A program made the translations under genes and the position numbers. From Gammaproteobacteria bacterium (GTDB lineage Bacteria > Pseudomonadota > Gammaproteobacteria > SZUA-229): a stretch of 39,641 nt of DNA. Shown piece by piece: positions 7,864-16,172 of this stretch. Position 1 is the first letter of the stretch, and each line of letters begins with the position of its first letter. Under the pieces are notes generated by a model. The model was not told the DNA's origin, did not search any database, and saw only the letters and a list, made by a program, of their open reading frames with translations. The DNA lies in NCBI GenBank assembly GCA_029881035.1, contig JAOUNI010000022.1, positions 1 through 39,641 of the forward strand. Reading direction: 5' to 3'.

Positions 7864-8726
7864 TTTTAGGAAAACACCGCGATCAACGCACGGCTGAATC
7901 AGTGGCTCGTTTCTGGGGCAAGACTTTATCCAAAGATGAAAAACAGTGGTACAGCATCAACACCACGAACAGCGACCAGGCTGAGATTTTAATTTATGAC
8001 GTGATCGGCTGGCCGTTCATCGATGCTGAAACCTTCGTGCGCGAACTGACCGCGATCAATGCACCGAACATTAAAGTGCGCATCAACAGTCCAGGTGGTG
8101 ATGTCATGGATGGCACGGCTATCTATAACGCACTGCGCGCGCATCCTGCACAAGTCACCACCGTTGTCGAAGGCATGGCCGCATCAATGGCCTCAGTAAT
8201 TGCGTTAGCGGGTGATCACGTCGAGATTGCCGACAACGCTTACTTCATGATTCACAACCCGTGGACAATCGGCTGGGGTGACGAACACGCACTGCGCGAC
8301 ATTGCAGACTTACTCGGTCGCATTGGCAACACACTGGCGCAAACCTACGCCAAAAAAACTGGCAGCAAAGTCGCTGACATTAAAGCATTGATGGATGCTG
8401 AGACCTGGTTCATCGGCAGCGAAGCCAAAGACGCTGGCTTTGTCGATGCTGTTGTCGGTGATGTAGAAGCTACCGCACGATTTGAACTGGGCATGTTTGA
8501 CCATGCACCTAAAGCGCTGAAATCGGCACCGCGTTCATTCGCGGAAAACCCGCCCAGTGCAAAAGAATTAGAACAGCTCCTGCGCGATGCAGGTTTTAGC
8601 CGTTCACAGTCCGCTGCTATTACCAGCAACGGACACAAGGCCATTCGCCAGCGCGATGCTGATGAGGATGTTCTTCTCGCAATACAAAACTTAACTTTAA
8701 CAATGAATACCGGAGAACAATTATGA
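7860..8726 (+). CDS. ClpP-like prohead protease
   Basis: A 288-residue S14-type serine protease that processes the capsid scaffold. The oxyanion-side motif INSPGGDVMDG (about 75-85), the nucleophile Ser109 in GMAASMAS and the catalytic His132 in FMIHNPW are all present. A further domain from about 210 on (APRSFAENPPSAKELEQLLRDAGFSRSQSAAI) is the usual linker and DGF-like helical tail of phage versions. It sits between portal and capsid and overlaps both with ATGA junctions, which implies coupled translation in fixed ratios. Confidence 0.92.
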   Translation: MILGKHRDQRTAESVARFWGKTLSKDEKQWYSINTTNSDQAEILIYDVIGWPFIDAETFVRELTAINAPNIKVRINSPGGDVMDGTAIYNALRAHPAQVTTVVEGMAASMASVIALAGDHVEIADNAYFMIHNPWTIGWGDEHALRDIADLLGRIGNTLAQTYAKKTGSKVADIKALMDAETWFIGSEAKDAGFVDAVVGDVEATARFELGMFDHAPKALKSAPRSFAENPPSAKELEQLLRDAGFSRSQSAAITSNGHKAIRQRDADEDVLLAIQNLTLTMNTGEQL

Positions 8727-9949
8727 GTGAAGCACTCGCAAAGGCTGTCGAAAATCTTGGCAGTAGTTTTGAGCAGTTTAAAAACGCCAACGATCTGCGT
8801 CTGGCTGAAGTAGAAAAGAAAGGCACGGCTTCCGCTGAACTAAGGGAAAAGGTTGATACCATCAGCGCGGCGGTGGGTGAGTTCCAGAAAATCAAAGACC
8901 AGATCGATGCTATCGAAGCCGCTGCCAATCGTGGCGCTCTGGGCGGCGGTGGTGCGGTTGATAGCAAAGCCATCATCGAACACAGCGAAGGCTTCAACGG
9001 CTTCATGCGCCGTGGTATTGATGACGGTCTGCGTGCCCTGGAAATTAATGCGGGCCTGACTACACAGTCAGATCCTGATGGCGGCATGATTGTGCCGGTT
9101 GAAGTGGACAAGGAAATTGTTCGCCTCGCAGGCACGATGTCGGTCATGCGGTCACTGGCCACGGTGCGTCCTGTTGGTTCTGCGGTTTACAAAAAAATCA
9201 TCAATAAAGGCGGCTCGACTTCCGGATGGGTTGGTGAGGAAGAAACTCGCTCTGAAACAAACACACCTGTTTTGGCCGCGCTTGAATTTCCAACTATGGA
9301 ACTTTACGCCGAGCCACATGCTACGCAGACGATGCTGGATGACAACGAATTTAATGTTGAGTCGTGGTTAGCTGACGAAGTCGCTATCGAGTTTGTCGAA
9401 CAGGAAGGTGCGGCCTTTATTACCGGCAACGGCGTTAAACGGCCGCGTGGTATTTTGGGCTATGACACAGTAGCCAATGCCTCATGGATACACGGCAAAC
9501 TGGGTTTTGTTACCTCGGGCGCGGCGGCTGATTTTGCGGCAGCACCAGACGGCGGCAATGCGCTAATTAATCTGCAGCACTCACTCAAGTCAGTCTACCG
9601 TAGCAACGGCACGTTCCTGATGAATGACCTGACGATGGCGGCAGTGCGTCAACTCAAAGACGGTAACGGCGCTTACCTATGGCGTCCGGGTATAGAGGCA
9701 GGCGCATCCAATACCCTACTGGGCAAACCTGTTGCGATTGATGACACCATGCCGGATGTTGCTGCTAACGCATTTGCAATTGCCTTCGGTGATTTCCGTC
9801 GTGGTTACGTTATCACTGACCGCATGGGCGTGCGCGTGTTGCGTGACCCATACACAAATAAGCCGTTCGTCAAGTTCTACACCACCAAGCGCGTTGGTGG
9901 CGGTGTGCAAAACTTCCAGGCTATCAAGTTGCTGAAAATCGCAGCTTAA
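8723..9949 (+). CDS. Major capsid protein (HK97 fold)
   Basis: A 408-residue capsid protein of the PF05065 family. Residues 1-75 form a charged coiled coil, the delta or scaffold domain expected to be removed by the upstream protease. The mature part starts near 100 (GLTTQSDPDGGMIVPVEV) and includes the E-loop and P-domain region with GWVGEEETRSETNTPVL, the A-domain stretch NASWIHGKLGFVTSG and the C-terminal FGDFRRGYVITDRMGVRVLRDPYTNKPFVKFYTTKRVGGGV. An intrinsic terminator follows. Confidence 0.95.
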   Translation: MSEALAKAVENLGSSFEQFKNANDLRLAEVEKKGTASAELREKVDTISAAVGEFQKIKDQIDAIEAAANRGALGGGGAVDSKAIIEHSEGFNGFMRRGIDDGLRALEINAGLTTQSDPDGGMIVPVEVDKEIVRLAGTMSVMRSLATVRPVGSAVYKKIINKGGSTSGWVGEEETRSETNTPVLAALEFPTMELYAEPHATQTMLDDNEFNVESWLADEVAIEFVEQEGAAFITGNGVKRPRGILGYDTVANASWIHGKLGFVTSGAAADFAAAPDGGNALINLQHSLKSVYRSNGTFLMNDLTMAAVRQLKDGNGAYLWRPGIEAGASNTLLGKPVAIDDTMPDVAANAFAIAFGDFRRGYVITDRMGVRVLRDPYTNKPFVKFYTTKRVGGGVQNFQAIKLLKIAA

Positions 9950-9970
9950 TCGTAGCCACGCAGTAAACCG

Positions 9971-10003
9971 AAACGGCGGCCAGTTGGTCGCCGTTTTCTT
10001 TTT
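9971..10003 (+). terminator. Terminator after capsid gene
   Basis: AAACGGCG (9971-9978) pairs with CGCCGTTT (9989-9996), with a ten-base loop and a T-rich tail (TCTTTTT). It probably lowers expression of downstream genes relative to capsid, as is common in siphophage head operons. Confidence 0.75.
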
Positions 10004-10036
10004 GAATATTTATTTTAAGAACGAGGAAAAATAATC

Positions 10037-10456
10037 ATGCGCGATTTGCATAACAACATTAACCCAACTGGAGTAGCTGTTACCGCTAACACGGATAACA
10101 CTGCAACGGTTTCCGGCATCATCGATTTACAGGGCTACGGTTCGCTGGAATTCCTGATTGCCACCGGCACACTGGCTGACGCTGATGCCACCTTCACTAC
10201 GCTAGTTGAAGAAGGTGACGTTGCCAATTTGTCCGACGCTGCAGCCGTTGCTGATGGCGACTTGCTAGGCACTGAAGCGCTGGCTTCATTCACCTTTGCT
10301 GAAGACGATTCTGTTTTCAAAATCGGCTACACCGGCAACAAACGCTATGTTCGCTGCACCGTGACACCGGCAGCAAACACAGGTGCAGCGCCTTTGGCGA
10401 TCATCCCTGTGTTGGGCCATCCCAACATCATACCTACTGATAACCCGCCTGCGTAG
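10037..10456 (+). CDS. Post-capsid protein, probable head decoration
   Basis: A 139-residue Ala/Thr-rich beta protein with no membrane segment. The layout (MRDLHNNINPTGVAV, IIDLQGYGSLEFLIATGTLADADATFT, GYTGNKRYVRCTVTPAANTGAA) is one I associate with a conserved protein found immediately after the capsid gene in many HK97-like phages. A virion surface or decoration role is likely from position but not proven by a motif. The start has GAGGAA upstream, and the gene lies between two strong RNA hairpins, which suggests independently tuned expression. Confidence 0.6.
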   Translation: MRDLHNNINPTGVAVTANTDNTATVSGIIDLQGYGSLEFLIATGTLADADATFTTLVEEGDVANLSDAAAVADGDLLGTEALASFTFAEDDSVFKIGYTGNKRYVRCTVTPAANTGAAPLAIIPVLGHPNIIPTDNPPA

Positions 10457-10464
10457 TCCGTAAG

Positions 10465-10497
10465 CAACGGAGCTGGCCGATAAGGCTGGCTCTGTTG
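10465..10497 (+). other. Stable intergenic RNA hairpin without T-tract
   Basis: A 14-bp stem (10465-10478 with 10484-10497) containing three G-U pairs and a GATAA loop. No T-run follows, so a standard terminator is unlikely. It may protect the 3' end of the upstream message or be a processing site. Confidence 0.55.
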
Positions 10498-10537
10498 TTG
10501 TGGTTACGGGTTTCCTGAGAAACAAAGGAGCAAAACC

Positions 10538-10903
10538 GTGAAAGATTACACAGTTATAAAAGGCTTCAAAGGTTCACGCACCGGCGCGACCGTTGAAGAG
10601 TTTGTCGAAGGCAAGGTTGTGCAGCTTGATGGTGACCTTGAAAAAGTCGCTATTGACAACAAATGGGTGAAACCATCAAAAGGGCAGGCACCGCAAAAAA
10701 CTGAAAAAGTTAGCATCGATGATGATCGGGTTTTTAAACTGGTTGATGCTATTCGGGCGCTGGAATTAGATAACAAAGAACACTGGACAAATTCCGGTGC
10801 ACCGGAATGCGCAGCACTGGCGGATCTGACTGGCTCAAAAGTAAGTGCCGCTGAACGCGACGCTGCTTACCAGTATTTTATTGATAATAAAAATTACCTG
10901 TAG
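10538..10903 (+). CDS. Head-region protein with C-terminal WTxxGxP domain
   Basis: A 121-residue protein starting with GTG at 10538 (AAAGGAG at 10524-10530). The first half has a small beta-rich segment (TVIKGFKGSRTGATVEEFVEGKVVQL). The second half (about 63-121) carries the pattern AIRALELDNKEHWTNSGAPECAAL plus AAERDAAYQYF. That pattern resembles the short C-terminal module of Mu/FluMu gp35-36-like head-assembly proteins. Placement between capsid-associated and connector genes supports a head role. The exact function is unknown. Confidence 0.55.
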   Translation: MKDYTVIKGFKGSRTGATVEEFVEGKVVQLDGDLEKVAIDNKWVKPSKGQAPQKTEKVSIDDDRVFKLVDAIRALELDNKEHWTNSGAPECAALADLTGSKVSAAERDAAYQYFIDNKNYL

Positions 10904-10922
10904 AGGTAATTTTTAATTGTAC

Positions 10923-10953
10923 AAAAAGAGCCGCGTATTGCGGCTCTTTTTTT
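10923..10953 (+). terminator. Intrinsic terminator
   Basis: A perfect 12-bp stem (AAAAAGAGCCGC with GCGGCTCTTTTT), a GTATT loop and seven to eight T. It is one of the clearest terminators in the window and separates the capsid cluster from the connector genes. Confidence 0.9.
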
Positions 10954-10975
10954 ATAACCAGAAGAAACAAAAATC

Positions 10976-11518
10976 ATGCGAAATGAAATAGTCACCGCTC
11001 CTGCTGAAGAACCCATTGCCCTGGCTGAAGCTAAGGCGCACGTAAGGGCCACGGATACATCAGAAGACGCATTGATCACCTCGCTGATTATTGCGGCTCG
11101 TGAATATGTCGAGGCGTACATATTAAGAAAGCTCGTTACTCAACGGTGGCGTGTTTATTACAACGATTTTTATGAACTGGTGCTGTTCGATCTAACACCA
11201 GTGTCATCCGTGTTATCGGTTAAGTATATCGACGCCGATGGCGTACTCACCACGCTGGCAGCAGATCAATACAAATTATTAAAATCTGCACCGGCCAACG
11301 TCATCGCCGCTTACGGTGTGACCTTCCCGTCGCCACGCAACGAAGCCGAAGCGGTATATGTCGAAGTTGAATGTGGTTACGGTGGTGCAGCGGCTGTGCC
11401 AGTGGCCATTAAGCAGGCCATGTTACTTTTTATTGGGCATCATTACGAAGACCGTGAAGCCGAAACACCGGCAGCCGTTAACGCCTTGCTGTCACCTTAC
11501 CGGGTGGTCACGTTCTAA
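10976..11518 (+). CDS. Head-tail connector, gp6-like
   Basis: A 180-residue protein of the HK97 gp6 type (PF05135), which forms the ring below the portal. The hallmark is the N-terminal helical part EPIALAEAKAHVRATDTSEDALITSLIIAAREYVEAYILRKL (about 12-53), followed by a beta region and a C-terminal helix (VPVAIKQAMLLFIGHHYEDRE). It ends exactly where the next gene begins. Confidence 0.88.
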   Translation: MRNEIVTAPAEEPIALAEAKAHVRATDTSEDALITSLIIAAREYVEAYILRKLVTQRWRVYYNDFYELVLFDLTPVSSVLSVKYIDADGVLTTLAADQYKLLKSAPANVIAAYGVTFPSPRNEAEAVYVEVECGYGGAAAVPVAIKQAMLLFIGHHYEDREAETPAAVNALLSPYRVVTF

Positions 11519-11838
11519 TGAAAGCAGGCACCTTACGTCACCTGGTCTCATTACAAAGCGCCACCAAAACCGAAGGTGATTATGGCGAAGACACGGAAAC
11601 ATGGACACAGTACGCAGCGCCTCGCGCCGCTATCGTACCGCTGCGCGGCGCAGAGTTTTACGCGGCTCAACAGGTCAACGCGGAAATAAATGTAAAAATA
11701 ATAATCAGATACCGTGCTGATGTAAAAGCCTCGCACCGTGTCGTGTTCGGCAGCATCACCTACGAAATCGCAGCACCACCGATCAACCCGCAAATGAAAA
11801 ACATTGAACTGCACTTAATGTGCAAAATCATTAACTAA
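11518..11838 (+). CDS. Head closure / head-tail adaptor, gp7-like
   Basis: A 106-residue beta protein of the SPP1 gp16/HK97 gp7 adaptor group (PF05521). Characteristic features are the start AGTLRHLVSLQSATKT, the WTQYAAPRAAIVPLRGAEFY segment near 30-50 and the end VVFGSITYEIAAPPINPQMKNIELHLMCKII. It closes the connector after packaging. The ATG overlaps the last base of the gp6-like gene (TAATG). Confidence 0.88.
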   Translation: MKAGTLRHLVSLQSATKTEGDYGEDTETWTQYAAPRAAIVPLRGAEFYAAQQVNAEINVKIIIRYRADVKASHRVVFGSITYEIAAPPINPQMKNIELHLMCKIIN

Positions 11839-11856
11839 TAAGTACAGGAGAGAATA

Positions 11857-12372
11857 ATGGAACAGAGATTATTTGTTGGTTATGACGATGCGGGTAATAA
11901 GGTTTATCAAGTGGTTGTTGATGAGGCGAAGAAGGTTATAGAAAATCCCCTCATTGGCGTATCAGAATCATACACGATTACTATAAATGCTGCGGCTGAG
12001 TTGCCTGCAGATAGCACAGCAGTAACGCCAGCAGAGGTAATTACAGTCACGCCAACCGCAGGATTTAAACGGTGTATTGTGACTTTTTTCGCAGATGAAG
12101 GCATGACTCCATTTGCCGTTGGTGCAAATGTTACGCTCAATGCCAATGACACAACGATTGCTGCTTCTCGACTTTCCATTGCCGATTATACAGAAGGGGC
12201 TTCATTGACCAGTGCTGCATCTAAAGATGCCCACAAAGTAAGTAAAAACCGAGGGTTAATGTATGACCTTTCAGGGCTTGATTCGACAATCGAAAAAATT
12301 AGTCTTGTTGGTATTGCAACTGGTGGCACAGGTGCAGCATCTAAATCTCACATTGAATTGGTGTTTATCTAA
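11857..12372 (+). CDS. Virion-associated hypothetical protein of the accessory cassette
   Basis: A 171-residue Ala/Thr/Val-rich protein, probably all beta, with no membrane segment. I do not recognise the family. Its start has CAGGAGAG upstream, and its stop overlaps the next start (TAATG). It is the first of three genes (11857-14491) inserted between the connector genes and the gp10-like gene, where such phages normally have none. Position and composition suggest a capsid- or tail-surface protein, perhaps an anchor for the LamG-like protein. This is inference only. Confidence 0.55.
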   Translation: MEQRLFVGYDDAGNKVYQVVVDEAKKVIENPLIGVSESYTITINAAAELPADSTAVTPAEVITVTPTAGFKRCIVTFFADEGMTPFAVGANVTLNANDTTIAASRLSIADYTEGASLTSAASKDAHKVSKNRGLMYDLSGLDSTIEKISLVGIATGGTGAASKSHIELVFI

Positions 12373-13145
12373 TGAAAAACAATCTACTCACACTCGGACA
12401 AAAAGACCGTAGCTTAATTTTGCCATCCGTTTTAGGCAAAGGATTTTTCTACGGAATGTACGCGGGCAATACCAGCATTGTTGATAAATTTGGTTTGGCT
12501 GCTGATATAGGCAAGACTGGTGTTACTGGTGATGTCAGTACAAATGCAGGCTGGTTTACAGGTAATGGTGCAGACCATTATGAAAGTCTAACTGATACTC
12601 ACATGCACGATGTGTTAAGTCTAGGCTTGACAGAGCAATTAATACTGACTTTTGATTTGTTTCTTGCTGCCGGATGGGCAGCAAATGATGCAGCTATGTC
12701 ATACGGCAGATACACTTCAACAGTCGGCGGGTTTGTCGCAATGGTACTAAGCACAAACAGGGTTCGATTTGACTATCGAGCTGTAGGTGGTAGTCAGTTA
12801 AGTGTTGCCACTTCAGCGGTGATGGCCAACGATGTGCGGCACACAGTTACTTTTGATGTAAACGTGGGCGCAGGTACAGTTGACACTTATGTGGATGGTG
12901 CTGTTTCTGGCGGGGCTTCTGGCGTTGCTTTTGGCACTCCAGTGACAAATGAACAAACAGGTGGTTTATTTATCGCTGCCCGCATGGGAGCATCAGCAGC
13001 AGATAGCCAAATGGATGCTACTGGCAGAATGGCAAACCTACTTGCTTTTAAACCTGCGGTTGTGGATACCTCTTTGGCACTAGCAATAAACACTGAAATG
13101 TATAATCAGCGCCATGAAATTCCGTGGGCAATTGAGGGTAAATAA
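12372..13145 (+). CDS. LamG/concanavalin-like domain protein
   Basis: A 257-residue protein. Residues about 50-225 fit a LamG-like jelly roll: TEQLILTFDLFL, GGFVAMVLSTNRVRFDYRAVGG, DVRHTVTFDVNVGAGTVDTYVDG and GGLFIAARMGA, followed by a DATGRMANLLAFKPAV strand. Such domains bind sugars or act as adhesion modules on virions. No signal peptide is seen. It is coupled to genes on both sides by TAATG overlaps, so the three cassette proteins are likely made together. Confidence 0.65.
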   Translation: MKNNLLTLGQKDRSLILPSVLGKGFFYGMYAGNTSIVDKFGLAADIGKTGVTGDVSTNAGWFTGNGADHYESLTDTHMHDVLSLGLTEQLILTFDLFLAAGWAANDAAMSYGRYTSTVGGFVAMVLSTNRVRFDYRAVGGSQLSVATSAVMANDVRHTVTFDVNVGAGTVDTYVDGAVSGGASGVAFGTPVTNEQTGGLFIAARMGASAADSQMDATGRMANLLAFKPAVVDTSLALAINTEMYNQRHEIPWAIEGK

Positions 13146-14491
13146 TGGCTATCACTGACTGGTGGTTAGGTGATGCTGGCGTTGACTCTGCCAGCGTGGT
13201 ATTGCGTTCAGATACCAACGGCGCAATAACAGCCAGCAAAAGTTTTTCTGGTGATACTGTGGCTGATACGTCTATTGAGGATGGGCTTGTCAGAATTGAT
13301 TTTGCAAATGTTGTCGCTGATGAAAGTGTAGATATTACTATTTCAGGTAGCACAATTACTGCACAATTAAAGCTAATGCCTGTAGATACTCCATTTTGTA
13401 TTGGCTGGTATTCCTGCATGGAAATCGGGCTACGCATGATTGCAGGCAACCAAATGATAAATAAACACAATGTTGTTGCTTCATTCGGTGAGGGCGATTT
13501 GCCATACGTGGAAAATAATATAGCTCACTGGGGAGTTTCCAAAGTTGGGGCAAGTAAAAGTGGTGGGCAAACACAAGCTAATGCCTCAGCCCACTACAGG
13601 GCTTTTATGCGTAACCCAGGCGTAAAATATTTATCTCAAAATGCGCCATTCTTTCGTATGGGTGATGATCATGAGTGGCCGGGGGACGATTGGGATCACA
13701 CAGTTGCAAACGCAAACGATCAGGGTTTAACGTTCACATTGCAATCAGAAGTAGATGACTTATTCGACAAGTTCAATAAAGCACTGACTGGCTACCAGAA
13801 AGGTAATCCGCAAAACAGTTATCCAACAGCTACGGCACAAAAGCCGTCAAACGCTGATGCAGGCACAGATGTTAATAACTATCCGCCGTCGTATTTTCGT
13901 AAACGTATCGGCAATGCTGAATTTTTCATGCTTGATTGCATATCCCATCGAAATCCTATTGCCGCCGTTGATGATGAAAATAAACACATGCTCGGTAGTG
14001 TTCAAGAGGCGTTGTTGCTTTCCGCGCTATCCGATTCCACAGCGGATTTCAAATTCATAGTGTCAAGCAAAGTATTTTTTGCTGCTGCATCGACATTTGC
14101 AAATCAGGATTCATGGGCGTGGTATCAAACCCGTCGTGACGTAATACTGGATTACATACGTGACAACAATATAACAACTGTTGCTATTTTGTCTGGCGAT
14201 CAGCACACGCCGCAAATAAGTTACGCCTTGCAATCAGAAGGTGACAACTGGGATATGTTTGAAGTTTGTGCCTGTCCTGTTGGCGTACCATTAACAGGCG
14301 TAATTGACACAGCAACAGAAAATAAAGAGCTGCTGGTTTGGGCGAATCAGGTCTACGGGATAGTTCAGGTTTTTGATACTCATTGCCTTATTGAACAATA
14401 TTCTATTGATGGCAAACGAGCGTCGAGCACAAGATTAAATGCAGGAAGTAATATCCCTGTCTTAACAAACAACCAAATTGCATTTGGATAA
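13145..14491 (+). CDS. PhoD-like metallophosphoesterase
   Basis: A 448-residue protein with the ordered metal-site motifs of the PhoD family of alkaline phosphatases and phosphodiesterases: GEGDLPY (115-121), GDDHEWPGDDW (173-183), LDCISHR (263-269), KFIVSSKVFF (303-312) and LSGDQH (349-354). Residues 1-80 form a separate beta domain. There is no signal peptide, unlike secreted bacterial PhoD, so the enzyme would act from the virion or inside the cell. Substrates could be phosphodiesters in surface polymers or phospholipids. Its place in the head-tail operon, coupled to a LamG-like gene, favours a virion enzyme. The substrate is not predictable. Confidence 0.8.
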   Translation: MAITDWWLGDAGVDSASVVLRSDTNGAITASKSFSGDTVADTSIEDGLVRIDFANVVADESVDITISGSTITAQLKLMPVDTPFCIGWYSCMEIGLRMIAGNQMINKHNVVASFGEGDLPYVENNIAHWGVSKVGASKSGGQTQANASAHYRAFMRNPGVKYLSQNAPFFRMGDDHEWPGDDWDHTVANANDQGLTFTLQSEVDDLFDKFNKALTGYQKGNPQNSYPTATAQKPSNADAGTDVNNYPPSYFRKRIGNAEFFMLDCISHRNPIAAVDDENKHMLGSVQEALLLSALSDSTADFKFIVSSKVFFAAASTFANQDSWAWYQTRRDVILDYIRDNNITTVAILSGDQHTPQISYALQSEGDNWDMFEVCACPVGVPLTGVIDTATENKELLVWANQVYGIVQVFDTHCLIEQYSIDGKRASSTRLNAGSNIPVLTNNQIAFG

Positions 14492-14506
14492 TAGAAGAAA
14501 ACCGAA

Positions 14507-14563
14507 ATGAAAAAACTACTAGCATTAATGTTGTTCACATCCATTGGCTTAATGCTGATCTGA
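14507..14563 (+). pseudogene. Truncated signal-peptide-like ORF
   Basis: An 18-codon reading frame, MKKLLALMLFTSIGLMLI, looks like the first part of a lipoprotein or secreted-protein signal peptide and then stops at TGA. It lies in the 143-base gap at the right edge of the PhoD cassette. It may be the remnant of a gene lost when the cassette was exchanged. It could also be a real tiny membrane peptide. Confidence 0.3.
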
Positions 14564-14634
14564 AATGACCACACAGCAAACAATAAAAGTTTTCTTCGCC
14601 ATGCTGAAGCATTGATCTGCAATATCTGAGTCCA

Positions 14635-15177
14635 ATGATCTCCACCAACTTCACCCCTTCAATTCCCGATCTAATCAAAGAGATTGGTGCGCTCGAAGAA
14701 GGTTTACAACGCAAGGCTGTCACCTCGGGTTTAACCGCTTCAGCGAAACCGTTGAAAGATCGGCTGAAACAAAACGCGCCATCAGACAGCGGTGCGTTGA
14801 AAGGTTCTATCGGTCAGGTGGTGTTGTCATTAACCGCGAAAGCGCGGCTGGGTTTTGCTGCAGACGTTCGCGCCATTCTGGTCGGGCCGGTGCGTAAAGC
14901 TAATTCAACACTGGGCGGTGTGACTAAAAAACGCGCACAGGGTTATAAGGCTCACTGGTTAGAAGAGGGTACGAAAGCTCACACTATAAAGCCGCGAAAA
15001 AAAGGCGGTCGCAAGGCGCTGAGTTTTGGTGGTGGTTTTGTTAAAGAAGTGAATCATCCTGGTATTAGCGCCACGCATTTTATGGGTAACGCTTACCAGC
15101 AAACACAAGCATCGGTTAACGATAACTTTTACCAGGGGCTGTCGAGATACCTCGATAAAATCCGCAAGGTAGCATAA
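14635..15177 (+). CDS. HK97 gp10-like tail component
   Basis: A 180-residue protein of the HK97 gp10 family (PF04883), which acts in head-tail joining or tail completion. The typical pattern is present: a helical N-terminus, LKDRLKQNAPSDSGALKGSI at about 41-60, and a basic middle with HWLEEGTKAHTIKPRKKGGRKAL. The C-terminal part is NHPGISATHFMGNAYQQTQ. The ribosome-binding site is poor (only GAG a few bases upstream), perhaps because of rearrangement at the cassette edge. It overlaps the next start by TAATG. Confidence 0.85.
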   Translation: MISTNFTPSIPDLIKEIGALEEGLQRKAVTSGLTASAKPLKDRLKQNAPSDSGALKGSIGQVVLSLTAKARLGFAADVRAILVGPVRKANSTLGGVTKKRAQGYKAHWLEEGTKAHTIKPRKKGGRKALSFGGGFVKEVNHPGISATHFMGNAYQQTQASVNDNFYQGLSRYLDKIRKVA

Positions 15178-15905
15178 TGACTGTTTCATTTATTACCACC
15201 AAGCTGACGGCTACTGCCGCGTTTCAGCAGGTTGCTGCTGCGCCTGTGTCTGTGGGTAAGCCGTCACTCGATACCGCTAAAGCATTAAAAACATTATTGC
15301 GCGCCACGTTCACGGGTGGCAGTTTCGATCCGTTAACACTGGGCAGCGAGCCGGTGCATCCGTCATTGGTATATCAACTGGTGAGTAGTGGCTGGTTGCG
15401 CCTGCAGGGTTTCGCGGTGGCTTATACCGAAACTTATGTGCTGTTCATTCGCGCGGCAACTATGTCGGCGTTAGTGACTAAAGTCGATGCCGTGGTCACG
15501 GTGATCGAAGCCGGTAGCAACGCCATCGAAGTCACTGACATGCTCACCGAATTTGATGACGTGCAAAAACTGTATCGCTGCAACATGGAAATCGCTTTCA
15601 CGCAACCGGCGGGCGATGGCACGCTGGCGGCGGCGCTGGTGTATCCGTTAGCAATCGACGGCACGCCTAACCAGTACGATGCTGATTGCTCACAACGCCG
15701 CATCAATAGCTATGGCGTCATCACGCTCACCACCGGCAACAACGTCACCACTTTGCGCGACACAGCAGAAGCCGCGCTGGTCGGTCAGTCGATGGGCGAA
15801 CAGTTCACACCGCTGCAACTGAAATCAGGCTCAGCACTGGAATTACCCGGTGGCCTGCAAGCCTGGCACGACATTTATTTTGAAACTCAATACACCACTA
15901 ACTGA
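15177..15905 (+). CDS. Probable tail terminator protein
   Basis: A 242-residue soluble alpha/beta protein located where HK97-type phages encode the tail terminator, between the gp10-like gene and the tail tube gene. It has an N-terminal small segment, a central FAVAYTETYVLFIRA and VVTVIEAGSNAIEVTDML region, and a C-terminal half that again looks beta-rich. It is longer than the usual tail terminator (about 130-150 residues). No sequence motif proves the role; the call rests on gene order. Confidence 0.5.
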   Translation: MTVSFITTKLTATAAFQQVAAAPVSVGKPSLDTAKALKTLLRATFTGGSFDPLTLGSEPVHPSLVYQLVSSGWLRLQGFAVAYTETYVLFIRAATMSALVTKVDAVVTVIEAGSNAIEVTDMLTEFDDVQKLYRCNMEIAFTQPAGDGTLAAALVYPLAIDGTPNQYDADCSQRRINSYGVITLTTGNNVTTLRDTAEAALVGQSMGEQFTPLQLKSGSALELPGGLQAWHDIYFETQYTTN

Positions 15906-15916
15906 GGAAGCTAACT

Positions 15917-16132
15917 ATGTACCAACGCAAAGACAAAGACGGCAAAGTGATTACCGAGCGTGCCACTGTACAACCCACACCCGAGCAGGCGCAGAAGCAA
16001 AAGTTTCAGCGCATTGCTGATGATAATAAACAGCGTGAAGCCTTTTTGAAATCACGCGAATCGAAACCAGCGGCGGCTGAACCGGCTCCGGTTAAATCTG
16101 CAATCACCCACAAACCCGCTGCCACCGTTTAA
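15917..16132 (+). CDS. Small charged hypothetical protein
   Basis: A 71-residue, lysine-, glutamine- and alanine-rich protein with no predicted globular core. It has a basic N-terminus (MYQRKDKDGKV), a Q/K-rich helix and a Pro/Ala-rich tail. It lies between the putative tail terminator and tube genes, with GAGGAAG upstream. Its role is unknown. Confidence 0.6.
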   Translation: MYQRKDKDGKVITERATVQPTPEQAQKQKFQRIADDNKQREAFLKSRESKPAAAEPAPVKSAITHKPAATV

Positions 16133-16172
16133 CAGCAGCTCTTAAAAATTATTAATAGCAGGAGTTAGAAAA

